Shown here: one piece after another, positions 21,480 to 34,957 of the stretch
How positions within the stretch are numbered: the stretch's first letter is position 1
How the letters are laid out: each line of letters opens with the position of its first letter
Source of the DNA: Terebella lapidaria
Lineage: Eukaryota > Annelida > Polychaeta > Terebellida > Terebellidae
Length of the DNA: 64,000 bases
Assembly: GCA_949152475.1 (NCBI GenBank)
Contig: OX424562.1
Coordinates: forward strand, 25,358,209-25,422,208
Direction of reading: 5' to 3'
Translations under genes and position numbers: made by a program
The notes under the pieces: generated by a model
Database searches by the model: none
What the model saw: the letters and a program-made list of their open reading frames with translations, nothing else
What the model was told of the DNA's origin: nothing

Positions 21480-24400
21480 TCACACACATTGATACTTACA
21501 TTCATACCACTGAGTCGGTGTCACTGCTGGCGGACCTTAAATCTGTCATCGAGGATACCATCAACTCAGTAGCCGTCTGGCTTGTGATTAGGTACTTATG
21601 TACTTGTCATATATCTGTTCCATGGGGTTTGTTTCGGATTTCTAAATTATTTTCATAGGTTGTTGGGCAGTTGTATACTAATTCCACCAGGTGTACAGTA
21701 GAAACAACTACATTTAACACACTGTCTGCCCCTGATGACACCAGTGTTTTTTTGGATAAATTATTTGGTCGGGCTTTGTTTCTATTGCAAAATGTTGTAT
21801 TTTACGTTTGTTTTTGGTATCATCAAAATCTGACTGTATTGGTGGTAATAGATTGATACTTACATACAATAAGGGCTTTCTTAATAAATGAACCCTCTCC
21901 CCCAAAACAAAAGCCCATCCTGTAGCTCATCTGGGTGATAATCTCTTCTGTGTCTATGATGATCTCCTTAAAACCTCAAACCCGAATTCAAAGGCAGAAA
22001 ATATCAACGATCATAGACAATGGTTAATTGGCCATGGCTGTTAGGCCAAATGCCAGTACTAGCAGTCAGTGGTGTGGTTGTGTAATCTAGATCAGGACAG
22101 TATATTGAACTGACACGAGATATCCTGTAGAGATGCGAGAGATTCTATCATAAAACATCACACAAACATCTGCACCCTATGGAAAAAGGTATATATAATA
22201 GAAGTGGCCGAGTCATCGGGTTCATCTCTTATAAGTTTACTGCATATATTTGAACTGCATATGTAAATTTCCAAGCCTTCAGAAATTCTACGAGGGAACT
22301 TTTAATAAAAACTTTCAGTAATGGAGAAAGTAATTGTTAATTTGATTAATTAAATGTGTCATTTAATTGTAATGTAATTAATTAACTTGATGAAATGTGT
22401 TAATTATAATTTAATTGCATGATTTATAGTTTAATTGTAATTTAATTAATTAAAAATCCAAGTTAATTGACCCATGCCTGGTTTGAAGTAGCTTGACATG
22501 ATGAGTTTAATCCTGTAAACACCCAGCATCAAACTTACATCAAACTCACTTTTAAGAGTTTGAAGTAGCTTGAAGTAAATAATTTGGAGCACTTTGAACT
22601 TGTAAACCAGCCCTAAAATCGTATTGCTACATTCAAGACGGCCACATTATACTTGTTAATTGTTAAATTTCGTACATTCATATATCCATATATACATTTC
22701 ATAAAATATTTTTCCTTGGATCAGTTCATTAAATGTCGACTGAGGTCAAAATTAAGGACAACAAATGATATTCCTTATACAGCTTCATATATATATGCGC
22801 GTGGTACTGTCTTGAGCTTATATACAAGTGTTTGTCTGCAGAGACAAAACGATGGCACAGAAACAGACATCGGGGCATTTCTTAACTTCCAACAACGCGA
22901 GATGGTATCACTTAGCATTGTAGCCCTTCTGTATGTCTGTGAGACTAATTATGCCTAAAATGTTCTGAAGTTGTCATTGGGGAATATCGTACATCTGTGA
23001 AGGTCATTTATGTCGTGGCATATTTGTCAGATATAAATGTTCGAGATATTTATCGCGTGTCTTATTACCCAGAGGGGCAATGCTTCAGGGGGTTAATATA
23101 TAATAGAGAAGACGCAGAAAACTTAGCAAAGCAGCGAGTCTTTCAGTGATATTACCACCCCCTACCCTCCCCTATTAAATGAGCCATTGCTGTGTACAGT
23201 TCGCTAGAGGAGTGGGGATGAGACGTTCCAATTCCTGCTGGATGTTTTGCCAAGTGTAGGGCTTGTGTGCCAGATGGGAACATATATGATAAATGTTTCG
23301 TGTGTCAATGTGCTATTGCTATTGCAATGAGCAAAAAAAAAATATGTCACAGTTCAAATGAATAAAAGACACGCTTTTAGGTCATGGAGATTATGTGGAA
23401 AAGGAAGTGTATGTGTTTGCCCATTTCCACAAAAGTGGTATGCCGTTATGTGTATTCACAATAAGGATACATCCAAGTGGCGTTGGTATCGTCTTGGTAA
23501 TATTAATGCACCGAAAATATACAAGATGCAAGGTTATTGTGTTATGTTCCGTGATTGATTGACACATGGAAGTAAATCCCTGATGGCATCTAACTTTTCC
23601 AGAAGATTGACAAATACAGTCATGACATTGTACTCACTGGGGCAGATCGATACTCTTGATTGGTTCTATCAGCGCTTGATATAAGTAGTAAAACAATTGT
23701 ACTTGTTAGTGTAAAGTACACTGATGTATGATATGTTTAGTGTGAGTGTTTGTTTCCAAGCGAGGTTTCCCAAATGACCTCTTGCAGTACTCCTGTGATG
23801 GATATATATGAAATAACTAATTACTTTCAAGCGTAAGAGGTTACCCGTAGGAGGTTATGTTTTCCTTTGCACAGTCAATTTATAACCCAATCTAATCTCT
23901 GCTGGTTGAGTCAGGCGTGGGTGGCTCATTGCAATGCCGCACTACCAACAACAAAGACACTGCTCCATCTCTGTCGGAGTCAAAAGGCGATTGCGTCCGA
24001 GCTGATCCGCGCAGTTTATACGCTCTACTATCGGCGAGGACATTGATATATATATAAACACACATACATTACAAGCTTAAATGTGTGTTTGAGTATGTCA
24101 TAGTAATAGGATTGAGGTGATATGGGTGCCACATGATTAGGCTTGTACTCTGCATATTTAGCCAGTTATTTAAGTCTAATTGTTCAAAATTATTGTACAC
24201 TCGTGCAAATAACTTACATATCTGTCAAGTAATATATATTACAGCACTTTTGTTCATTGTTTTTAATTTGTTAGAATGGCGAAAGTCATGTGGCTGATTC
24301 AGGTCACATGAAAACAAAATTCTATTCTAAATTTGTATATGTGGAATATTTAAAGATAGATCTACGTGTACACATGTTTTTGATTCAGTCATTTGTCGGA

Positions 24401-27371
24401 CATAGAGACATTCGTAACTGTTTCATGGTAGATACAAGTAATATTCGTCCAATTCAGCCTTATATATCACACAATGCGACCGATTATGGTCGATTATTTG
24501 CACACTATATCGCCCATAACAATCACACCCATGACGACATTCCGTCGTATATTACAAGCGTGGAGGTGAGATGCTATAAAATACTCAGCAAGTTTCCCAA
24601 GTTCTGATGGTCAGTACAATTCATCGTCTTCTACCAGGCTCCATAAAAGGGACAAGACGAGGTACTTTGTTACAACTTAGATTGGCTATGAGGTGATTAC
24701 TGAACAGACAATTCACTACTGGGACACATCACTCATGGCACGAGGGTGGTATGTAGACAGTCCTCGGCATTCTCCTCGTGTCTGTGACGACTGATTCGAT
24801 GTCTGAGGAGATATAGTTTTATTTTCCTTCATGAAAGAAAATATGATGGGGTCTATATCAAAGCGTATGGATTGTATCCTTTTTGTTTTATACATCAAAA
24901 TACGGCGTTTGAAACCACAATAAAAAGGTTCTATTTCTCGTTCTTGCGCTGTCCATTTCCTCTATGTTGATGTGAAGAAATTTCACACAGTTACTGATGC
25001 GTCAGGGCACGTTTCCACTATTATTATCGTCATTTCATGTAGTTATAGCAAGATGGGAGATGCAGTTCAGCAATTTGTGCAATGGTAAACAGGATTAACT
25101 TGGTCGGTGTTTAGTATACCGTCAGATAATAATGGTTCTCCTCCATCATTATGACGTAATCCAAAGGTCACAAACCTAATGAACGACACTGTCGGGCAAT
25201 ATGTATATATGCATTTACGTTATCGTTCGAGGCTGCCATTTGCTGTGTCTTTATTAAAAAAAATTCGTATCACTAGCACAAGGTATCTATGGGGCAGCAA
25301 ATTTTAAAAATACATGACCCTCATCTGCAGAGGCAGGTTCATGAAATACCAACAAAAAAAATATCACTGTTCCTGAATACCAACGAACCTCCAGTTTTGA
25401 CCATCGGTTTCGAAGAAGTAATTCGAGAGCAATGAGACTCAGACATCTCCTTGCACTAGCATGGAGGTTTGTTTGTTACCCATGTGATGACACAATTAAC
25501 TGACTGGCAACCGTGAGGGGACTGAGGATAATGCCTGTTTGCAATGGACAAAGTGCATGGCATTACTGAATGACATGAAACGTGGAACGTCAGGTAAATT
25601 ACAATATTATATAAGATATCGTGAACATTGCTGAATATACAGATTATACCCCACAACTGTGAGTACATGTAGATTTATCGATCTGTGGAACCTGTCAACA
25701 GTGCCGAGTGCCAGTTACATGGCGAGTTACATGCTTGCCGTCAGGAGTTCAGGGATACCCGAAAGAGTACCCAGTGAAGTGCTCAATTAGTCTCTAAACT
25801 GTTCCCACACGAATATATGTTCCACCAAATAGCTGTCTTCAGATATACATGGATATCATCAGGATCTAGTTGATCCGTACACCAAATCCGTGACGACTAT
25901 GAAGCAAGACATAGAGATTTTTCCATATTCACGACGGCCGTCATTGTGAAGTAGGAAGCCTTCTCTGCGAACTACCTGATTTAACCTCCTCATGACCACA
26001 TATGGGCCTAATGAAGTTCCTTCCCGATTTTACCTGGCATTGGACCTAGTCACGAGATGTATGTAACGTGAGGATAAATTTCTTAATTACATGGTATAAG
26101 TGACTAAACGAAAATGCATCTATATCGTGAAGCTAGTTCGGGAACTATGTTTTATGTGTATGTGTACTTATTAACCTCAAAGATGTTATTTTCCCCATAT
26201 TCTGCCTTTGTGTATCTATAATGATTAATTCTCTATGGCGGTGGTGTTGCCATGGCGATATTGATGTAGCTTTGCAATTGCCACAAAAGATGAACATAAA
26301 ACAAAACCATTACGTCATGTTACGTGCCTCAATGCTTGATGGACACATGGGAGAAATTCACAGAAGACATCCAACTTTTTTTGGTATGATTGATAAATGC
26401 TATCAAGTCGATACTGGATAACTATTTGGTCGGACTTTATTTCTATTGCAAAATGTTGTATTTTACATTTATTATTGACATCATCAAAATCTGACTGTAA
26501 TGGTGGTAATAGATTGATACTTACATTGATAATAACTGGATTTATTCAGTACTGGACTGTGGATAATTATCATAATTACAAACTTTCTCGTCAGTATTTG
26601 GGACTGTGACTGGTTAATGTAATGAAAATCAATGGTTATGTAAACGCAATGGAAGTGTTCTTCCGAATCACATCAGTAAACATGGTATCAGTTATTGATT
26701 GATGGATATGAAACAGCACAAGGGGCAAAATGTTATCATTTCATACTCAATATGTAACTCCTTTGATAATCAATCCATAACCCTAGCGTGTTGTGTGGCG
26801 CCAGACTGGCCTATTGTACTGCCTAATTACCATCAACAAAGGTATTGTTCCATCACTGCCAAAGTCAATGGGTGGATGAGATCGACCTATTTGCGCGGTG
26901 CTCTATACTGGCCAATTGAGGAGGACATTGACATATGGAGGCAGATATATTATAAGTAATAATATTGTGCCTGTCAGAAGGTGGCACATAGTTACACTCG
27001 TCAAATGTATAAAAGGGTAGGTAACAAATACCACTAAATTAATTGTATTTACTCGTGCTAAACATACGTATAGATGTATCTGTGATGTTCCTGGAAACTT
27101 TGTCAAATGTCAAGTAAGAACCCGTTTGCTCATGGTAGTTTATTCATTATTTTTTTAGCATTTTGGAAGAGTACAAATGTTGACACTTACACTATGAACT
27201 CACACGTTTAGTATACATTCAAACAAGGACTACCTTGTCTGTCAAAACTCATTTACTGAACAGGGAAAACACTTTGGAAAAAACTGATCAAAGCGTGCTT
27301 CCAAATGACAACTATCTTGTCTAATCTAAATCCATCTACTCGTATGCGTATTACCCCCCCCCCCCCCCCCC
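21480..27371. repeat. tandem macrosatellite, unit 2 (about 5.89 kb)
   Basis: Near-identical to unit 1 over its whole length, with only scattered single differences (for example in the region of 23155-23250). It starts after the poly-C run, inside hAT-derived sequence, and contains only the right part of the hAT element, ending at its terminus at about 22486. It ends in a run of 18 C at 27354-27371. Near identity implies a recent duplication or ongoing homogenisation by unequal exchange or conversion. Confidence 0.92.
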
Positions 27372-30300
27372 TCACACACATTGATACTTACATTCATACC
27401 ACTGAGTCGGTGTCACTGCTGGCGGACCTTAAATCTGTCATCGAGGATACCATCAACTCAGTAGCCGTCTGGCTTGTGATTAGGTACTTATGTACTTGTC
27501 ATATATCTGTTCCATGGGGTTTGTTTCGGATTTCTAAATTATTTTCATAGGTTGTTGGGCAGTTGTATACTAATTCCACCAGGTGTACAGTAGAAACAAC
27601 TACATTTAACACACTGTCTGCCCCTGATGACACCAGTGTTTTTTTGGATAAATTATTTGGTCGGGCTTTGTTTCTATTGCAAAATGTTGTATTTTACGTT
27701 TGTTTTTGGTATCATCAAAATCTGACTGTATTGGTGGTAATAGATTGATACTTACATACAATAAGGGCTTTCGTAATAACTCAATCCTCTCCTCCAAAAC
27801 AAAAGCCCATCCTGTAGCTCATCTGGGTGATACTCTCTTCTGTGTCTATGATAATCTCCTTAGAACCTCAAATCCGAATTCAAAGGCAGAAAATGTCAAT
27901 GATCATAGACAATGGTTAATTGGCCATGGCTGTTAGGCCAAATGCCAGTACTAGCAGTCAGTGGTGTGGTTGTGTAATCTAGATCAGGACAGTATATTGA
28001 ACTGACACGAGATATCCTGTAGAGATGCTAGAGATTCTATCATAAAGCATCACACAAACATCTGCACCCTATGGAAAAGTAATTCTTCGAGGGAAATTTT
28101 AATAAAAACTTTCAGTAATGGGGAAAGTAATTGTTAATTTACTTAATTAAATGTGTCATTTATTTGTAATTTAATTAATTAACTTGATGAAATGTGTTAA
28201 CTATAATTTAATTGCATGATTTATAGTTTAATTGTAATTTAATTAAATAAAAATCCAAGTTTTTTGACCCATGCCTGGTTTGAAGTAGCTTGACATGATG
28301 AGTTTAATCCTGTAAACACCCACCATCAAACTTGCATCAAACTCACTTTAAAGAATTTGAAGTAGCTTGAAGTAAATAATTTGGAGCACTTTGAACGTGT
28401 AAACCAGCCCTAAAATTGTATTGCTACATTCAAGACGGCCACATTATACTTGTTAATTGTTAATTTTCGTACATTCATATATCCATATATACATTTCATA
28501 AAATATTTTTCCTTGGATCAGTTCATCAAATGTCGACTGAGGTCAAACTTAAGGACAACAAATGATATTCCTTATACAGCTTCATATATATGTGCGTGGT
28601 ACTGTCTTGAGCTTATGTACAAGTGTTTGTCTGCAGAGACAAAACGATAGCACACAAACAGACATTGGGGAATTTCTTAACTTCCAACAACGCGAGATGG
28701 TATCACTTATCATTGTTGCCCTTCTGTATGTCTGTGTGACTAATTATGCCTAAAATGTTCTGAAGTTGTCCTTGGGGAATATCGTACATCTTGTGAAGGT
28801 CATTTATGTCCTGGCATATTTGTCAGATATAAATGTTCGAGATATTTATCGCGTGTCTTATTACCCAGAGGGGCAATGCTTCAGGGGGTTAACAAATAAT
28901 CGAGAAGACGCAGAAAACTTAGCAAAGCAGCGAGTCTTTCAGTGATATTACCACCCCCTACCCTCCCCTATTAAATGAGCCATTGCTGTGTACAGTTCGC
29001 TAGAGGAGTGGGGATGAGACGTTCCAATTCCTGCTGGATGTTTTGCCAAGTGTAGGGCTTGTGTGCCAGATGGGAACATATATGATAAATGTTTCGTGTG
29101 TCAATGTGCTATTGCTATTGCAATGAGCAAAAAAAATATGTCACAGTTCAAATGAATAAAAGACACGCTTTTAGGTCATGGAGATTATGTGGAAAAGGAA
29201 GTGTATGTGTTTGCCCATTTCCACAAAAGTGGTATGCCGTTATGTGTATTCACAATAAGGATACATCCAAGTGGCGTTGGTATCGTCTTGGTAATATTAA
29301 TGCACCGAAAATATACAAGATGCAAGGTTATTGTGTTATGTTCCGTGATTGATTGACACATGGAAGTAAATCCCTGATGGCATCTAACTTTTCCAGAAGA
29401 TTGACAAATACAGTCATGACATTGTACTCACTGGGGCAGATCGATACTCTTGATTGGTTCTATCAGCGCTTGATATAAGTAGTAAAACAATTGTACTTGT
29501 TAGTGTAAAGTACACTGATGTATGATATGTTTAGTGTGAGTGTTTGTTTCCAAGCGAGGTTTCCCAAATGACCTCTTGCAGTACTCCTGTGATGGATATA
29601 TATGAAATAACTAATTACTTTCAAGCGTAAGAGGTTACCCGTAGGAGGTTATGTTTCCCTTTGCACAGTCAATTTATAACCCAATCTAATCTCTGCTGGT
29701 TGAGTCAGGCGTGGGTGGCTCATTGCAATGCCGCACTAACAACAACAAAGACACTGCTCCATCTCTGTCGGAGTCAAAAGGCGATTGCGTCCGAGCTGAT
29801 CCGCGCAGTTTATACGCTCTACTATCGGCGAGGACATTGATATATATATAAACACACATACATTACAAGCTTAAATGTGTGTTTGAGTATGTCATAGTAA
29901 TAGGATTGAGGTGATATGGGTGCCACATGATTAGGCTTGTACTCTGCATATTTAGCCAGTTATTTAAGTCTAATTGTTCAAAATTATTGTACATTCGTGC
30001 AAATAACTTACATATCTGTTAAGTAATATACATTACAGCACTTTTGTTCATTGTTTTTAATTTGTTAGAATGGCGAAAGTCATGTGGCTGATTCAGGTCA
30101 CATGAAAACAAAATTCTATTCTAAATTTGTATATGTGGAATATTTAAAGATAGATCTACGTGTACACATGTTTTTGATTCAGTCATTTGTCGGACATAGA
30201 GACATTCGTAACTGTTTCATGGTAGATACAAGTAATATTCGTCCAATTCAGCCTTATATATCACACAATGCGACCGATTATGGTCGATTATTTGCACACT

Positions 30301-33300
30301 ATATCGCCCATAACAATCACACCCATGACGACATTCCGTCGTATATTACAAGCGTGGAGGTGAGATGCTATAAAATATTCAGCAAGTTTCCCAAGTTGAT
30401 TGGTTCTATCAGCGCTTGATATAAGTAGTATAACAATTGTACTTGTTAGTGTAAAGTACACTGATGTATGATATGTTTAGTGTGAGTGTTTGTTTCCAAG
30501 CGAGGTTTCCCAAATGACCTCTTGCAGTACTCCTGTGATGGATATATATGAAATAACTAATTACTTTCAAGCGTAAGAGGTTACCCGTAGGAGGTTATGT
30601 TTCCCTTTGCACAGTCAATTTATAACCCAATCTAATCTCTGCTGGTTGAGTCAGGCGTGGGTGGCTCATTGCAATGCCGCACTAACAACAACAAAGACAC
30701 TGCTCCATCTCTGTCGGAGTCAAAAGGCGATTGCGTCCGAGCTGATCCGCGCAGTTTATACGCTCTACTATCGGCGAGGACATTGATATATATATAAACA
30801 CACATACATTACAAGCTTAAATGTGTGTTTGAGTATGTCATAGTAATAGGATTGAGGTGATATGGGTGCCACATGATTAGGCTTGTACTCTGCATATTTA
30901 GCCAGTTATTTAAGTCTAATTGTTCAAAATTATTGTACATTCGTGCAAATAACTTACATATCTGTTAAGTAATATATATTACAGCACTTTTGTTCATTGT
31001 TTTTAATTTGTTAGAATGGCGAAAGTCATGTGGCTGATTCAGGTCACATGAAAACAAAATTCTATTCTAAATTTGTATATGTGGAATATTTAAAGATAGA
31101 TCTACGTGTACACATGTTTTTGATTCAGTCATTTGTCGGACATAGAGACATTCGTAACTGTTTCATGGTAGATACAAGTAATATTCGTCCAATTCAGCCT
31201 TATATATCACACAATGCGACCGATTATGGTCGATTATTTGCACACTATATCGCCCATAACAATCACACCCATGACGACATTCCGTCGTATATTACAAGCG
31301 TGGAGGTGAGATGCCATAAAATATTCAGCAAGTTTCCCAAGTTCTGATGGTCAGTACAATTCATCGTCTTCTACCAGGCTCCATAAAAGGGACAACACGA
31401 GGTACTTTGTTACAACTTAGATTGGCTATGAGGTGATTACTGAACAGACAATTCACTACCGGGACACATCACTCATGGCACGAGGGTGGTATGTAGACAG
31501 TCGTCGGCATTCTCCTCGTGTCTGTGACGACTGATTCGATGTCTGAGGAGATATAGTTTTATTTTCCTTCATGAAAGAAAATATGATGGGGTCTATATCA
31601 AAGCGTATGGATTGTATCCTTTTTGTTGTATACATCAAAATACGGCGTTTGAAACCACAATAAAAAGGTTCTATTTCTCGTTCTTGCGCTGTCCATTTCC
31701 TCTATGTTGATGTGAAGAAATTCCACACAGTTACTGATGCGTCAGGGCACGTTTCCACTATTATTATCGTCATTTCATGTAGTTATAGCAAGATGGGAGA
31801 TGCAGTTCAGCAATTTTTGTAATGGTAAACAGGATTAACTTGGTCGGTGTTTAGTATATCGTCAGATAATAATGGTTCTCCTCCATCATTATGACGTAAT
31901 CCAAAGGTCACAATCCTCATGAACGACACTGTCGGGCAATATGTATATATGCATTTACGTTATCGTTCGAGGCTGCCATTTGCTGTGTCTTTATTAAAAA
32001 AATTCGTATCACTAGCACAAGGTATCTATGGGGCAGCAAATTTTAAAAATACATGACCCTCATCTGCAGAGGCAGGTTCATGAAATACCAACAAAAAAAA
32101 TATCACTGTTCCTGAATACCAACGAACCTCCAGTTTTGACCATCGGTTTCGAAGAAGTAATTCGAGAGCAATGAGACTCAGACATCTCCTTGCAATAACA
32201 TGGAGGTTTGTTTGTTACCCATGTGATGACACAAATAACTGGCTGGCAACCGTGAGGGGACTGAGGATAATGCCTGTTTGCAATGGACGAAGTGCGTGGC
32301 ATTACTGAATGACATGAAACGTGGAACGTCAGGTGAGTTACAATATTACATAAGATATTGTGAACATTGCTGAATATACTGATTATACCCCACAACTGTG
32401 AGTACATGTAGATTTATCGATCTGTGGAACCTGTCAACAGTGCCGAGTGCCAGTTACATGGCGAGTTACATGCTTGCCGTCAGGATTTCAGGGATACCCG
32501 AAAGAGTACCCAATGAAGTGCTCAATTAGTCTCTAAACTGTTCCCACACGAATATATGTTCCACCAAATAGCTGTCTTCAGATATACATGGATATCATCA
32601 GGATCTAGTTGATCCGTACACCAAATCCGTGACGACTATGAAGCAAGACATAGAGATTTTTCCATATTCACGACGGCCGTCATTGTGAGGTAGGAAGCCT
32701 TCTCTGCGAACTACCTGATTTAACCTCCTCATGACCACATATGGGCCTAATGAAGTTCCTTCCCGATTTTACCTGGCATTGGACCTAGTCACGAGATTTA
32801 TGTAACGTGAGGATAAATTTCTTAATTACATGGTATAAGTGACTAAACGAAAATGCATCTATATCGTGAAGCTAGTTCGGGAACTATGTTTTATGTGTAT
32901 GTGTACTTATTAACCTCAAAGATGTTATTTTCCCCATATTCTGCCTTTGTGTATCTATAATGATTAATTCTCTATGGCGGTGGTGTTGCCATGGCGATAT
33001 TGATGTAGCTTTGCAATTGCCACAAAAGATGAACATAAAACAAAACCATTACGTCATGTTACGTGCCTCAATGCTTGATGGACACATGGGAGAAATTCAC
33101 AGAAGACATCCAACTTTTTTTGGTATGATTGATAAATGCTATCAAGTCGATACTGGATAAACTATTTGGTCGGACTTTATTTCTATTGCAAAATGTTGTA
33201 TTTTACATTTGTTATTGACATCATCAAAATCTGACTGTAATGGTGGTAATAGATTGATACTTACATTGATAATAGCTGGATTGATTCAGTACTGGACTGT

Positions 33301-34957
33301 GGATAATTAACATAATTACAAACTTTCGTGTAAGTATTTGGGTCTGTGACTGGTTGATGTGAAGAAAATCAATGGTTATATAAACGCAATGGAAGTGTTC
33401 TTACGAATCACATCTGTAAACATGATATCAGTTATTGATTGATGGATATGAAACAGCACAAGGGGCAAAATGTTATCATTTCATACTCAATATGTAACTC
33501 AATCCCACCTTTGATAATCAATCCATAACGCTAGCGTGTTGTGTGGCGCCAGACTGGCCTATTGTACTGCCTAATTACCATCAACAAAGGTATTGTTCCA
33601 TCACTGCCAAAGTCAATGGGTGGATGAGATCGACCTATTTGCGCGGTGCTCTATACTGGCCAATTGAGGAGGACATTGACATATGGAGGCAGATATATTA
33701 TAAGTAATAATATTGTGCCTGTCAGAAGGTGGCACATAGTTACACTCGTCAAATGTATAAAAGGTAGGTAACAAATACCACTAAACTAATTGTATTTACT
33801 CGTGCTAAACATACGTATAGATGTATCTGTGATGTTCCTGGAAACTTTGTCAAATGTCAAGTAAGAACCCGTTTGCTTATAGTAGTTTATTCATTATTTT
33901 TTTAGCATCTTGGAAGAGTACAAATGTTGACACTTACACTATGAACTCACACGTTTAGTATACATTCAAACAAGGACTACCTTGTCTGTCAAAACTCATT
34001 TACTGAACAGGGAAAACACTTTGGAAAAAACTGATCAAAGCGTGCTTCCAAATGACAACTATCTTGTCTAATCTAAATCCATCTACTCATATGCGGAATG
34101 AGAACAGCACACACACAATCCTGAAGAGCATGAATTCAAAGGTTGACTATCCTTCACAATGTACATTACTGTTGCTGGTCATTTCAATTTCGGTGTCAGG
34201 GAAGCAAAAATATACGTCAAAGCCTAAAGTTGCCATTGGTCATTTCAATTGAAGAAAAAACCCACAAAGCTACAGGTGGACAAAAGATATTGCAGACAAT
34301 AAAAACAACTCTGACAGCAAGAGACAAAATTCTTCAAGACGTGTTTGTCTGGGACGGTGAGTTCGTTTTTCACTTTTGCTCTTGTTCCAACATAACTCGA
34401 GTAAGGCGAGCCCGAAAATTACATGAATTTCCGAGATGATAACAAAAATAAATGAAAAATACTAAAAAATATCCAAATTCAGGCTAGAGTCCAAAATGAA
34501 TTATACAACATGTAATACTAGTAGTCATAATGAATATGACTGCAATTAAAAACGCTTTTATTCAGTGAAAGCTTAAAAAGCAAGTGAAATATTGGCTGCC
34601 ACTGTTCAGACTTTACACCGTTATGTCTATCGATTCAACACATTCTGAAAATGAACTCGTCCTATACATATTAAGTTCATGATAAATTCATGAAGAAAGC
34701 ACTGCAGTCCACGCAAGCAAAGTATTATCTCACAGGCACACCGATACATGATAGTTTACTCATCTCCTGGACTGCTGCCTGAGTAACAGTGACAATATTA
34801 ATGTGGCCTATTTGGTTAGAACACAAGTAACACTGATGGAAATTATCAGAAAAGATATCATTCACTCAATTATTCCCATTTGGTTATATCAGCACCTTGA
34901 ATATCTTTGCATTGTAGTGACTTTCACTAACAAACGACCACATGAATCCATACAAAT
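27372..34957. repeat. tandem macrosatellite, unit 3, with internal duplication, running into older array
   Basis: The third copy, slightly more diverged than units 1 and 2. Within its hAT-derived part about 100 bases present in unit 2 (the GGTATATATAATAGAAG region) are missing near 28077. A 946-bp tandem duplication lies inside (see 29450-31341). At about 34097 the match to the unit 1/2 end stops: where those have TATTACCCC, this copy continues GAATGAGAACAGCAC into the older monomer sequence shared with 37990-40320. It therefore forms the junction between the recent and the old parts of the array. Confidence 0.88.
29450..31341. repeat. 946-bp internal tandem duplication in unit 3
   Basis: The segment 29450-30395 is repeated at 30396-31341. 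The junction reads CCCAAGTTGATTGG and joins the sequence after CCCAAG to that before GATTGGTTC, sharing only TT, so it looks like a microhomology-type event. The two copies differ at only a few positions (AGTAAAAC vs AGTATAAC). Units 1 and 2 have a single copy, so this arose after unit 3 separated. Confidence 0.92.
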
